A DNA stretch of 64,000 nt from SYFI01 sp046095485 (GCA_046095485.1 JBJTJN010000059.1:1-64000), one strand, 5' to 3'; shown: positions 15,388 to 23,335, counted from the first letter of the stretch. Numbers and translations are program-made. Notes: generated by a model from the sequence alone, not told the origin.

Positions 15388-15872
15388 CCACCCTCGTGCT
15401 CATGCGCCACGGCGTGGCCGAAGACGACAACCCCGGTGGCGACGCCGCGCGCCGCCTCACGCCCGAGGGCCTCGAGCGCGCCGGCCTGGCCGCGCAGGGG
15501 CTGGTGGCGCTGGGGGTGCGACCCGACCTGGTGGTGACCAGCCCGCTGGTGCGCTGCCGGCAGACGGCCGAGCTGGTGGCGGGCGCGGCGGGCTGCCCGA
15601 TGGACGACGACCTGCGACTCGCGCCCGGCATGAGCGCATCCGACCTGCTCGAGGTGATGCTCGATCATCCCGACGCCGCAACCCTGCTCGCGTGCACGCA
15701 CCAGCCCGGGCTCACCTACGCGCTGGCCGACCTCACCGGGTGCGGTCAGATCGGCTTCAAGCGACCGGGCGCCGCGGTGGTGGAACTCCAGGCGCCGCGG
15801 CTGGGCGCGGGCCGCCTGGTGGCCGTGCTGCCGCCGCGCGTGCTGCGCGCGGCGGCCGTGCCGCACACGTAG
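15384..15872 (+). CDS. sixA: Phosphohistidine phosphatase SixA-like
   Basis: A 162-residue histidine-phosphatase. LVLMRHGVAE carries the RHG motif (nucleophile His about 10), followed by SPLVRCRQTAEL with its Arg, and ACTHQPGLTYAL carries the second catalytic His about 110. The length and the short spacing between the two halves match SixA rather than phosphoglycerate mutase. Family members remove phosphate from histidine residues of phosphorelay proteins in the cytoplasm. It overlaps the CopC-CopD stop by four bases (ATGA), so the two are co-translated, although no functional link is evident. The gene converges on the minus-strand gene at 15882. Confidence 0.85.
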   Translation: MTTLVLMRHGVAEDDNPGGDAARRLTPEGLERAGLAAQGLVALGVRPDLVVTSPLVRCRQTAELVAGAAGCPMDDDLRLAPGMSASDLLEVMLDHPDAATLLACTHQPGLTYALADLTGCGQIGFKRPGAAVVELQAPRLGAGRLVAVLPPRVLRAAAVPHT

Positions 15873-15881
15873 GGGCGGGCC

Positions 15882-16283
15882 CTAGGCCCTCGGGGCGCTG
15901 ATGACCACCGGCACGATTGACCGGTGGAACAACTCGAGGGGCTCGCCGTCCAGCACCAGCGGGCCCTTCTCCTCGATGAGAAGCAGCATCTGGCGGCGCT
16001 CCTCGCGACGCTTCTCGAACAGCATCTCCCAGCCCTTGGCCTCGCCGTCGCGCTGGTTGGACAGCGCGAGGTGGTGCAGCGTGTGCGACACGTGCTCCGT
16101 GGGCGTGGGGTTGCCGAGCCGGTCGTGGGCGTCCAGCAGCAGCATGGCCCGCATCCACGACGTGTCGCTGTTCTCGCGCGCGAAGCGGGTCCACTCGGGC
16201 GGCACGGCATCCTCGATCGCGTCGATGATCTCCGCCCATGCGCCCATGTCGGGGGCGCCGCCCGTGGCCTGCTCCTCGCTCAC
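15882..16283 (-). CDS. Conserved helical protein of unknown function downstream of citrate synthase
   Basis: A 133-residue, probably soluble, all-helical protein (WAEIIDAIEDAVPPEWTRFARE..., HVSHTLHHLALSNQRDGEAKG, EKRREERRQMLLLIEEKG). GTG 16283 begins one base after the citrate synthase stop codon, so the two genes are on one transcript and probably translationally coupled. There are no membrane segments, cysteines or known catalytic motifs. The C-terminal strand LELFHRSIVPVVIS may close a small domain. I do not recognise the family; the operon suggests a link to central metabolism, but no more. Confidence 0.6.
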   Translation of the reverse strand: MSEEQATGGAPDMGAWAEIIDAIEDAVPPEWTRFARENSDTSWMRAMLLLDAHDRLGNPTPTEHVSHTLHHLALSNQRDGEAKGWEMLFEKRREERRQMLLLIEEKGPLVLDGEPLELFHRSIVPVVISAPRA

Positions 16284-16284
16284 G

Positions 16285-17574
16285 TCAGCGCGCGCCGATG
16301 TCGACGTAGTCGCGCTCGTCCGGGCCCACGTATACCTGGCGCGGACGCGAGATCTTCTGCTCCTTGTCGTTGATCATCTCCAGCCACTGCGCGACCCAGC
16401 CCGGGGCGCGGCCGATGGCGAACATGACCGTGAACATCTCGGACGGAATGCCGAGCGCCTCGTAGATGAGGCCGGAGTAGAAGTCGACGTTCGGGTAGAG
16501 CTTGCGCTGGATGAAGAACTCATCGTTGAGCGCGACCGTCTCGAGCTCGACGGCGATCTCGAGCAGCGGGTTGACGCCCGTCACCTCGAACACGTCGTCG
16601 CAGGCCTTCTTGATGATGGTGGCCCGCGGGTCGTAGTTCTTGTAGACGCGGTGGCCGAAGCCCATGAGCAGCGCCTCGCGGTTCTTCACCTTCTCCACGA
16701 ACTCGGGGACGTTGTCCTTGGAGCCGATCTCGCGCAGCATCACCAGCACGGCCTCGTTGGCGCCGCCGTGCAGCGGCCCGTAGAGGGCGGCGATGCCGGC
16801 AGCCACGGCCGAGTACGGGTCGACCTGCGACGAGCCCACGCTGCGCACCGTGGAGGTGCTGCAGTTCTGCTCGTGGTCTGCGTGGAGGATGAGCAGGATG
16901 TCCAGCGCGCGCACCAGGCGCGGGTCGGGGTCGTACTCGGCCCCGAAGAACATCTTGAGGATGTTGGTGGAGTAGTCGAGCGAGGGGTCCGGCGCCACGG
17001 GGTCCTTGCCCTGGTTGTGCCGGAAGGCCACGCCGCCGATGGTCGGCATCTTCGCGATGGTGTTGTAGAGCGCGTCCATGCGCTCGGGGTCGCTCTCGAT
17101 CTCCTTGGCCTCGGGGTTGAGCGTGGAGAGCTGGCCGAAGCCAGCCTCGAGCACGCCCATGGGGTGGGCGTCCTTGCGGTAGGCCTTCACCGCGGCCTCC
17201 ACCGAGGGGTCCACCGGCATGCGGTCGGCGATGTCCTTGGTGAACTGCGCGAGCTCCGCCTGGTTGGGCAGGTCGCCGTGGATCAGCAGCCACGCCACCT
17301 CGAGGAATGTGCTCTTCTCGGCCAGCTGCTCGATGGGGTAGCCGCGGTAGCGCAGCACGCCGTTGTCTCCATCGAGGTAGGTGATGGCGCTGCGGCACGA
17401 CGCGGTGTTCATGAACGCCGGGTCGTAGGTCATCAGGCCGAAGTCGTCGTCCGAGACCTTGATGTTGCGAAGCTCGGTGGCACGGATCGTGCCGTCCGTG
17501 ATCGCGAACTCGTAGGTCTGGCCTGTCCGGTTATCGGTGACGGTGAGGGTTCCGTCCTGGGCCTCTGTGGACAT
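16285..17574 (-). CDS. gltA: Citrate synthase
   Basis: A 429-residue type II (GltA-like) citrate synthase. ATG 17574 is chosen over an upstream TTG because GGAAAGG lies nine bases before it. An N-terminal beta domain of about 45 residues (TVTDNRTGQTYEFAITDGTI) is that of the hexameric bacterial form. Catalytic landmarks are present: LHADHEQNCSTSTVR with the first catalytic His, GPLHGGANEAVL with the second, and the Asp in the later VDFYSGLIYEALGIP. The enzyme condenses acetyl-CoA and oxaloacetate to start the TCA cycle; aconitase, the next enzyme, is encoded at 62640. The downstream 133-residue gene follows with a one-base gap. Confidence 0.97.
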   Translation of the reverse strand: MSTEAQDGTLTVTDNRTGQTYEFAITDGTIRATELRNIKVSDDDFGLMTYDPAFMNTASCRSAITYLDGDNGVLRYRGYPIEQLAEKSTFLEVAWLLIHGDLPNQAELAQFTKDIADRMPVDPSVEAAVKAYRKDAHPMGVLEAGFGQLSTLNPEAKEIESDPERMDALYNTIAKMPTIGGVAFRHNQGKDPVAPDPSLDYSTNILKMFFGAEYDPDPRLVRALDILLILHADHEQNCSTSTVRSVGSSQVDPYSAVAAGIAALYGPLHGGANEAVLVMLREIGSKDNVPEFVEKVKNREALLMGFGHRVYKNYDPRATIIKKACDDVFEVTGVNPLLEIAVELETVALNDEFFIQRKLYPNVDFYSGLIYEALGIPSEMFTVMFAIGRAPGWVAQWLEMINDKEQKISRPRQVYVGPDERDYVDIGAR

Positions 17575-17806
17575 ACGACGCCTTTCCTTCAACTCGTGGC
17601 TTCCGGGGCCCCACTGGCCCCGCGGGTAACCGGATTCGTCCCGGACCGCAGGCGAGTCTAGGGAATGACGAGGCCCGGCACCCGGGGGAACGGAGCGATG
17701 CTGCTACGGTGGCGTGCGCTCCCTGCCCACGGGCGGGGACGTGGCCATAGGGCCGCATGACCAGCCCCCGCTTGAGGGGCACCGACAATTCACTGGAGGC
17801 ACCCAC

Positions 17807-19342
17807 ATGGCAGAGCACGTGCTCGCCGTGCTGGTCGACTTCGAGAACATGGCGCGACCTGGCGCCAAGTCCCGGGGCGACTTCGATATCAACCTTGTCC
17901 TGAGCCGCCTTGCGGAGAAGGGCCGCGTGGTCGTCAAGCGCGCATACGCGGACTGGAGCCGCTACCGCGAGGCGAAGATGGACCTGCAGAACGCCGGGCT
18001 CGAGCTCATCGAGATGCCCTCGGCGCGCGAGGGCGCGAAGAACCGCGCCGACATCAAGCTGGCGGTGGACGCCATGGAGCTCGCGTTCTCGCGCGAGCAC
18101 CTCGACAACTTCGTCATCGTGTCCGGCGACAGCGACTTCACCCCGCTGGTGGGCAAGCTGCGCGAGCTCAACAAGCGCGTGATCGGCGTGGGCAACCGCG
18201 AGAGCTCCAGCGAGCTGCTCATCGCCAACTGCGATGAGTTCATCTACTACGACAGCATCGCGTCGTCGTCGCGCCGTAGCCGCGGCGGGTCGCGCAAGGA
18301 CCCCATCGCCCTGCTGCAGGAGTCGCTCATGGCGCTGCTGCGCGAGGGCGTGGAACTTCCGCTGGCCAGCGTGGTGAAGGACGCCATGCGCCGCAAGGAC
18401 CCGGCCTTCGACGAGAACGCCCTGGGCTACTCGACGTTCAGCAAGTTCCTCGAGGCGTCGTCCAGCAAGGCCGGCATCACGCTGCAGACCGACCCGCGAA
18501 GCGGCACCTACCGGGTGTCCACCAGCGAGTCGACGGCCACCATCACCGTGACGAGCGGCGACGACGGCGACGGCGACGAGGCCGGTGACGGCCGTCGCCG
18601 GCGCAGGCGCGGCGGGCGTGGACGCGGCAGCGCCACCGGCGAGTTGGCCGAGCCCACCACGCGGTCCGCCGGAGGCCGATCGCGTGCCGAGGCCGCCACC
18701 GAGGCCGCGGCGTCCGGCGCGGATGTCTTCGAGGTGTTCATCACCCCCACGCCAGATCCCGACCTGGGCCAGCTCCCATCGCTCGACGAGCCCATCACCT
18801 ACGAGGACATGGTGCTGCTCACGCCCGAGGTGGAGGCCGAGGTGAAGGCCGCGGGCATCGAGGAGGACGACCCCGACGCACCGCCTGCGCGCAGCACGCG
18901 TCGCAGGCGCCGCCGCGCGTCGGCCGATGCCGACACCGAGGCGGAACCCACGCCCGACGACCTCGAGGCGATCGCCGACGAGGACGTCGCGGCCGAGGAG
19001 GCCAGTGAGATCGGCCTCGCCGAGATCGGCGAGACGCCCACGCCCGAGGAGCAGGTGGAGGCCGAGGCCCCGCCGGCCGAGGAGGAAAAGCCCAAGCGCA
19101 GGCGCACCACGCGCAAGAAGGCAGACGAGGAGGCCCCGGCCGAGGACACCGCCGAGGCGAAGGCGGATGAGCCGGCCGAGGACACCGCCCCGGCCAAGGC
19201 CAGCACCAGGGCGAGCGCCAAGTCCAGCACCAAGTCGACCGCCAAGGACGACGACGCGGGGGACGACGAGAAGCCCGCGAGCCGTCGGCGCGTGCGTCGC
19301 AGCAGCGCGGCGAGCACCGAGGAGGAGCCCGCCGCCGAGTAG
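17807..19342 (+). CDS. NYN-domain nuclease-like protein with OST-HTH/LOTUS domain
   Basis: A 511-residue protein. ATG 17807 follows a GGAGG ribosome-binding site. Residues 5-150 form a NYN (PIN-like) domain with the acidic set of a metal-dependent ribonuclease: VLVDFENM (Asp11), RADIKLAVDAM (Asp82, Asp88) and VSGDSDFTPLV (Asp108, Asp110). Residues of about 164-238 (DPIALLQESLMALLREG...YSTFSKFLEA...) match an OST-HTH/LOTUS domain, which binds RNA, notably G-rich structures. This pairing resembles eukaryotic MARF1 and bacterial LabA/DUF88 proteins. The remaining 270 residues are disordered, with basic RRRRRRGGRGRG patches and long acidic runs ending RRRVRRSS, typical of RNA-contacting tails. 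The likely role is RNA cleavage or turnover. Confidence 0.85.
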   Translation: MAEHVLAVLVDFENMARPGAKSRGDFDINLVLSRLAEKGRVVVKRAYADWSRYREAKMDLQNAGLELIEMPSAREGAKNRADIKLAVDAMELAFSREHLDNFVIVSGDSDFTPLVGKLRELNKRVIGVGNRESSSELLIANCDEFIYYDSIASSSRRSRGGSRKDPIALLQESLMALLREGVELPLASVVKDAMRRKDPAFDENALGYSTFSKFLEASSSKAGITLQTDPRSGTYRVSTSESTATITVTSGDDGDGDEAGDGRRRRRRGGRGRGSATGELAEPTTRSAGGRSRAEAATEAAASGADVFEVFITPTPDPDLGQLPSLDEPITYEDMVLLTPEVEAEVKAAGIEEDDPDAPPARSTRRRRRRASADADTEAEPTPDDLEAIADEDVAAEEASEIGLAEIGETPTPEEQVEAEAPPAEEEKPKRRRTTRKKADEEAPAEDTAEAKADEPAEDTAPAKASTRASAKSSTKSTAKDDDAGDDEKPASRRRVRRSSAASTEEEPAAE

Positions 19343-19353
19343 GGGGTGGGCGT

Positions 19354-19380
19354 GCCTGCGGCCCCCGACGGGGGCCGCAG
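19354..19380 (+). terminator. Strong hairpin after the NYN gene
   Basis: A perfect 12-bp stem CCTGCGGCCCCC / GGGGGCCGCAGG with a three-base loop, 12 bases after the stop at 19342. No T-run follows, which is common in high-GC actinobacterial terminators. Confidence 0.7.
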
Positions 19381-19420
19381 GACTCCCGACCGTTGTCAGG
19401 ACGACGCGATTTCGCGCGGC

Positions 19421-19426
19421 TAGCCT
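19421..19426 (+). promoter_or_regulatory. -10 element TAGCCT of the bicarbonate permease gene
   Basis: TAGCCT, then GCGCGC, then GTG 19433: a six-base spacer directly after the upstream terminator. Confidence 0.6.
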
Positions 19427-19432
19427 GCGCGC

Positions 19433-20401
19433 GTGTCCTCGATAGACCTGCTGGTCAACACCATCGCGTCGCCGATGATCCTGGCGTTCATCCTCGCGGT
19501 GATCGTCACGGCCCTCGGCAGCAACCTGCATCTGCCCAAGGCGCTGTCGACCAGCCTGTCGATCTACCTGCTGCTGGCGATCGGGTTCAAGGGCGGCACG
19601 GCCCTGGCCGAGGAGCAGGTAGGCGGCATCGCGTTCCCGCTGCTGGTCACCCTGGGGCTTGGCATCGTCACGCCCCTCATCGCTTATGTGATCGCGCGCT
19701 GGGTAATGCCGATCAGCAAGATCGACGGCTGCGCCCTGGCGGCCCACTACGGATCGGTGTCCGCCGTCACCTTCGCGGCGTCGCTCACGGTGCTGGCCGA
19801 GTCGGGCGTACCGGTGGAGGGCTACGCGCCCGCCATGCTGGCCCTTCTGGAGATCCCCGGCATCATCGTGGCCCTCACCCTCGCCGCCGACCAGGTGAGC
19901 GAGGCGCGCCAGGGCTGGGCGGGTGCCCTGCGCGAGGCCCTGCTCGGGCGCAGCATCGTGCTGCTCGCCGGGGGCCTGTTGATCGGGTGGATCGCCGGGC
20001 CGCAGCGCATGGAACTGGTGGCCCCCGTCTTCGACGATCTCTTCTTCGGCGCGCTCACGCTGTTCCTGATCGACCTCGGGGTCACCGTGGTGCGCCGGGC
20101 CACCGGCCTTCGCGAGTACGGGCCGCGCCTGGTGGTGGTGGGCATCGTGGTGCCGCTCATCAACGGCACGCTGGGGGTGCTGCTGGGCACCGCGGCGGGG
20201 CTGTCCATCGGCGGGGCCACCGTGCTGGGAGTCATGGCCGCCAGCGCGTCGTACATCGCGGCCCCGGCGGCGGTGCGCATCGCCCTGCCCGATGCCAACC
20301 CGGCGCTGTACCTCACCGCGGCGCTGGGCATCACCTTCCCCTTCAACCTCATCGTGGGGATACCCCTCTTCTACTGGCTCGCCCAGGCCGTGGGCGGCTA
20401 G
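19433..20401 (+). CDS. SbtA-family sodium-dependent bicarbonate permease
   Basis: A 322-residue membrane protein with about ten hydrophobic segments arranged as two inverted halves. Family motifs include AIGFKGGTALAE in the first half, KIDGCALAAHYGSVSAVTFA and ASASYIAAPAAVRIALPDANP in the second; the latter stretches form the bicarbonate and sodium sites in cyanobacterial SbtA. The length and spacing suit the bacterial SbtA group, which imports HCO3- with Na+. The carbonic anhydrase gene 28 bases downstream fits that role. No SbtB-type PII regulator follows. The start is GTG 19433, apparently leaderless. Confidence 0.88.
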   Translation: MSSIDLLVNTIASPMILAFILAVIVTALGSNLHLPKALSTSLSIYLLLAIGFKGGTALAEEQVGGIAFPLLVTLGLGIVTPLIAYVIARWVMPISKIDGCALAAHYGSVSAVTFAASLTVLAESGVPVEGYAPAMLALLEIPGIIVALTLAADQVSEARQGWAGALREALLGRSIVLLAGGLLIGWIAGPQRMELVAPVFDDLFFGALTLFLIDLGVTVVRRATGLREYGPRLVVVGIVVPLINGTLGVLLGTAAGLSIGGATVLGVMAASASYIAAPAAVRIALPDANPALYLTAALGITFPFNLIVGIPLFYWLAQAVGG

Positions 20402-20429
20402 CGCCGCGCGAAGCGGGCATCATTCAGGC

Positions 20430-20924
20430 ATGAGCGCCACCGATGACCTGCTGCACTACTCCAAGGAATGGGCCGCGTCGTTCACGCAGGGCGATCTGGG
20501 CGTGGAGCCCACGCTCAAGCTGGCCGTGGTCGCCTGCATGGACTCCCGCCTCAACCCCCAGGCCCTGCTGGGCCTGCGCCCGGGCGAGGCGCACTACCTG
20601 CGCAACGCCGGTGGCACGGTGACCGACGATATGATCCGCTCGCTGGTGATCTCGCAGAGGTTCCTGGGCACGCGCGAGATCGTCCTCATCCACCACACCG
20701 ACTGCGGCATGCTGCGCTTCACCGACGACGAGCTGCTGCGATCGCTGCACAACGAAACGGGCATCCGCCCCACCTGGGCGGTGGAGACCTTCGCCGACAC
20801 CGAGGAGGACCTGCGCATGTCCATGCGCAGGGTGCGCACCAGCCCCTTCATCCCCTACACCGACAGCGTGCGGGGCTTCATCTACGACGTGAAGACCGGC
20901 AGGATCGCCGAGGTCGAGGCCTAG
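20430..20924 (+). CDS. Beta-class carbonic anhydrase
   Basis: A 164-residue beta-carbonic anhydrase. Zinc ligands are Cys36 (in ACMDSR, with the partner pair Asp38-Arg40), His89 and Cys92 (in HHTDCGM), exactly as in the short, plant-unlike actinobacterial group (Rv1284-like). It interconverts CO2 and bicarbonate in the cytoplasm. ATG 20430 lies 28 bases behind the bicarbonate permease, with no terminator between, so the two are probably one transcript: the permease brings in HCO3- and this enzyme equilibrates it with CO2 for carboxylases. No carboxysome or RuBisCO gene is in view. Confidence 0.93.
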   Translation: MSATDDLLHYSKEWAASFTQGDLGVEPTLKLAVVACMDSRLNPQALLGLRPGEAHYLRNAGGTVTDDMIRSLVISQRFLGTREIVLIHHTDCGMLRFTDDELLRSLHNETGIRPTWAVETFADTEEDLRMSMRRVRTSPFIPYTDSVRGFIYDVKTGRIAEVEA

Positions 20925-20988
20925 GCAGACCCTGGCGCCGAGCCGGTTCGCCGATCCCGTTACCGTCTGATCGCATGCTGTGACATAT

Positions 20989-21012
20989 CCTTACTCTCCC
21001 GTAGAAGTAAGG
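20989..21012 (+). promoter_or_regulatory. Inverted repeat, probable VapB operator
   Basis: CCTTACT (20989-20995) and AGTAAGG (21006-21012) form a perfect inverted repeat just before ATG 21018. Its right arm overlaps the AAGGAGG ribosome-binding site. The position suits autoregulation by the AbrB-type antitoxin. Confidence 0.55.
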
Positions 21013-21017
21013 AGGCT

Positions 21018-21269
21018 ATGGTGGACGCGCAGGCACGGATCACCTCGAAGGGGCAGGTCACCATTCCCAAGCCGGTCCGCGATGCGCTCGGCCTGAGAGA
21101 GGGCGACGCGATCGTGTTCAGCGTCGATGACGGACGCGCAACCATCGCGAAGGCCGATGACCTCATCGCGCTTGCCGCATCGGTGCCGGTGCCCGAAGCC
21201 GTCAAGGGCCTCGCGTGGAGCCAGGTGCTGCGCCGGGCACATCGGCACCTCGGCGAGGCGCCCCGCTGA
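21018..21269 (+). CDS. vapB: AbrB/SpoVT-type antitoxin VapB
   Basis: An 83-residue protein with an N-terminal swapped-hairpin DNA-binding domain (ARITSKGQVTIPKPVRDALGLREGDAIVFSVDDG), the standard AbrB/MazE-like antitoxin fold. The tail RRAHRHLGEAPR presumably wraps the toxin. It starts at ATG 21018 with AAGGAGG, the best ribosome-binding site in this part of the window, consistent with the need to make antitoxin in excess. It overlaps the PIN toxin gene (CTGA). The complex would repress its own promoter through the upstream inverted repeat. Confidence 0.88.
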   Translation: MVDAQARITSKGQVTIPKPVRDALGLREGDAIVFSVDDGRATIAKADDLIALAASVPVPEAVKGLAWSQVLRRAHRHLGEAPR

Positions 21270-21658
21270 CGGCGTTCATCGACACCAACATCATCATCCG
21301 CCACCTCACGGGCGACCCTCCCGGCATGGCCCGACGGGCCACAGCGGCGCTGGCATCAGGCGAGCCCCTGCTGCTGTGCGACGTCGTGCTGGCCGAGTGC
21401 ATCTACGTGCTGGCCTCGGTCTACGAGGTGCCGAGCGCACGGGTGGCCCACCTCATGCGGTCTGTCATCGCCCACCCCACCATCGTCACCATCGACACGC
21501 CGGTGCTGCTTCGGGCCCTCGCCATCTACGAGCACGAGCGCCTGGGCTTCGCCGACGCCTATCTCGCGGCGCAGGCCGAGGGCACGGGCGTGCGCGAGGT
21601 GCTCTCGTTCGATCGCGCGCTCGACCGGGTGACCGCGATCACCCGCCGCGAGCCCTGA
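21266..21658 (+). CDS. vapC: PIN-domain toxin VapC (CTG start)
   Basis: A 130-residue PIN-domain ribonuclease. LTAFIDTNIIIRHL carries the first acidic residue (Asp6), CDVVLAECIYVL the Glu, and LGFADAYLAAQA the second Asp; LSFDRALDRV adds the fourth acidic position. VapC toxins cleave tRNA or rRNA when free of VapB. CTG 21266 overlaps the antitoxin stop (CTGA) and gives the normal N-terminus of the family; the only canonical in-frame alternative, GTG 21215, would add 17 Pro/Ala-rich residues. Weak initiation at CTG would help keep toxin below antitoxin. Confidence 0.85.
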   Translation: MTAFIDTNIIIRHLTGDPPGMARRATAALASGEPLLLCDVVLAECIYVLASVYEVPSARVAHLMRSVIAHPTIVTIDTPVLLRALAIYEHERLGFADAYLAAQAEGTGVREVLSFDRALDRVTAITRREP

Positions 21659-21670
21659 TCGCGCGCCTGC

Positions 21671-22081
21671 TCAGCTGATCTCGACCGGCTCCTCGGCGAT
21701 CTGCTCGCCCTCGGGGGCCGAGCGCGCCAGGCGGAAGGCGCGGATGACCGGCTGGTCGGCATCCTGCAGCGACACGATCACGTAGAGCGGCTGGTCGAAG
21801 AACGCCAGCTCCACGTCGGTCTTCGATGGGTACGCCGCCGACCGGGTGTGCGAGTGGTAGATGGCCACCAGGTCCTCGCCGGCGTCGTCGATGGCGTCCA
21901 TGAGCTCCATCTGCTCGCGGGGGTCCATCACGTACATGAACGGGGTGCCCTCGGCGTTGGTGGTGGGCAGCACCCGGGTGGCGGTGTCGCCGTGCCCGGC
22001 GATGAGGCCGCAGCATTCGTTGGGGAACTCCGCGCGGGCGTGCGCGATCACCTGCTCGGCCAACTTCGCGGGCATCTTCAC
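21671..22081 (-). CDS. mec: JAMM metallopeptidase, Mec-type CysO-cysteine hydrolase
   Basis: About 136 residues with a complete JAMM zinc site: Glu22 in FPNECCG, then HSHTRSAAYPSKTD (His76, His78, Ser86, Asp89; the H-x-H-x7-S-x2-D pattern). In Mycobacterium tuberculosis, Mec (Rv1334) is encoded with CysO and CysM and releases cysteine from the CysO thiocarboxylate adduct; the gene order here is equivalent. GTG 22081 or ATG 22075 are both possible starts. It is the last gene of the moeZ-cysO-cysM-mec operon, 13 bases after cysM. It might also trim the two residues after the CysO di-glycine. Confidence 0.9.
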   Translation of the reverse strand: MKMPAKLAEQVIAHARAEFPNECCGLIAGHGDTATRVLPTTNAEGTPFMYVMDPREQMELMDAIDDAGEDLVAIYHSHTRSAAYPSKTDVELAFFDQPLYVIVSLQDADQPVIRAFRLARSAPEGEQIAEEPVEIS

Positions 22082-22094
22082 GGCTGCGGTGCGG

Positions 22095-23060
22095 CTACCA
22101 GAAGACGCCGTTGTCGAGGGTCTCCTCGACGGCCTCGATCTCGTCGGTCCAGATGCCCGCCGAGAGGTACTTCCAGCCCCCATCGCACACGATGCCCACG
22201 ATCGTGCCCTGGTCCATGCCCTTGGCCACGCGGGCGCACGTGTGGAATACCGCGCCGCTGGACACCCCCGCGAAGATTCCGTGCTCGTCGGCCAGGCGCC
22301 GGGTCATCACGATGGCGTCCATGTTCTCCACCAGCAGCTTCCGGTCGAGCTGCGAGAGGTCGAGGATGGGCGGGATGAAGCCGTCGTCGAGGCTGCGCAG
22401 GCCGCTCACCGGGTCGCCCTGCATGGGCTCGCAGGCGATGATCTGGATGTCCTCGCGGTGCTCCTTGAACCGGCGCGACGACCCCATGAGGGTGCCGCCC
22501 GTGCCGAGGCCCGCCACGAAGGCGTCGATCTCGGGGCAGTCGCGCACGATCTCGGCGGCCGTGCCCTCGTAGTGGGCGCGCGGGTTGGCCGGGTTGCCGT
22601 ACTGGAAGAGCATCGGGATGCCCTCCTGCTGCGACAGCCGCGTGGCCATCTCCACCGACCCGTTCGATCCGGTCTCGCCCGGGCTCTCCACGATCTCGGC
22701 GCCGTAGATCTGCAGCAGGCGCCGGCGCTCCTCGGTGACGTTGTCGGGCATCACGGCAACCAGCTTGTAGCCGCGCACCCGGGAGATCATGGCCAGCGAG
22801 ATGCCCGTGTTGCCGGACGTCGGCTCCATGATGGTGTCGCCGGGGCGGATGATGCCGCGCTCCTCGGCATCGTCGATGAGGCTCTTGGCGGTGCGGTCCT
22901 TGATGGAGCCCGTGGGGTTGTGGCTCTCCATCTTGGCGAGGATTCGCACGTCGGGGTTGGGCGACAGGCTCGAGACGTCGATGAGCGGCGTCTCGCCGAT
23001 GGACGCCACGATGTCCTCGGACACCTCCTGCGGCGGGGCCTCCAGGCCGGTGCGGCTCAT
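22095..23060 (-). CDS. cysM: CysO-dependent cysteine synthase CysM
   Basis: A 321-residue PLP enzyme. NPTGSIKDR carries the Schiff-base Lys54, EPTSGNTGISLA binds the substrate carboxylate, and GLGTGGTLMG with the later SSGAVFH holds the phosphate. The C-terminal tail DEIEAVEETLDNGVFW resembles the long mobile tail of mycobacterial CysM, which closes over the active site. In that family O-phosphoserine is the acceptor and the sulfur comes from CysO thiocarboxylate rather than free sulfide. The start ATG 23060 overlaps the cysO stop by four bases (ATGA), so the donor and the synthase are co-translated. Confidence 0.93.
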   Translation of the reverse strand: MSRTGLEAPPQEVSEDIVASIGETPLIDVSSLSPNPDVRILAKMESHNPTGSIKDRTAKSLIDDAEERGIIRPGDTIMEPTSGNTGISLAMISRVRGYKLVAVMPDNVTEERRRLLQIYGAEIVESPGETGSNGSVEMATRLSQQEGIPMLFQYGNPANPRAHYEGTAAEIVRDCPEIDAFVAGLGTGGTLMGSSRRFKEHREDIQIIACEPMQGDPVSGLRSLDDGFIPPILDLSQLDRKLLVENMDAIVMTRRLADEHGIFAGVSSGAVFHTCARVAKGMDQGTIVGIVCDGGWKYLSAGIWTDEIEAVEETLDNGVFW

Positions 23061-23335
23061 GAGGCACCTCCCGCCATCGCGGGGAGGATCATCAGGGTGT
23101 CGCCATCACCCACCGGGGTGTCGGTCCACTCCAGCAGGCGGGCGTCCTCGTCGTTCACGTAGACGTTCACGTACTTGTGCAGCTCGCCGTCCGGCGTGAG
23201 GATCTGCGCCCCCACGGCCGGGTGCTGGTCGCACAGGTTGGTGAGCACCTCGCCCACCGTGGCGCCCGACACGTCGACGGTGCGCTCGCCGCCCACGGCC
23301 TGCCTGAGCACCGGAGGGATCTTCACGGTGCTCAC
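23057..23335 (-). CDS. cysO: Sulfur-carrier protein CysO (ThiS/MoaD fold) with C-terminal extension
   Basis: A 92-residue ubiquitin-like sulfur carrier. VKIPPVLRQAVGGERTVDVSGATVGEVL starts a beta-grasp fold and the end reads LPAMAGGAS. Activated carriers end in an exposed Gly-Gly; here Ala-Ser follows Gly90, so two residues must be removed before MoeZ can adenylate the tail. The JAMM protease encoded two genes downstream is a natural candidate for that cut. GTG 23335 overlaps the moeZ stop (GTGA), and the cysO stop overlaps the cysM start. The single HKYVNVYVND segment and the length match CysO rather than MoaD or ThiS. Confidence 0.9.
   Translation of the reverse strand: MSTVKIPPVLRQAVGGERTVDVSGATVGEVLTNLCDQHPAVGAQILTPDGELHKYVNVYVNDEDARLLEWTDTPVGDGDTLMILPAMAGGAS

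Noticed and set aside
15901..17661. A long open frame antisense to citrate synthase and its downstream gene.
   Set aside because: Same GC artefact; the composition is Arg/His/Val-rich with no recognisable motif.
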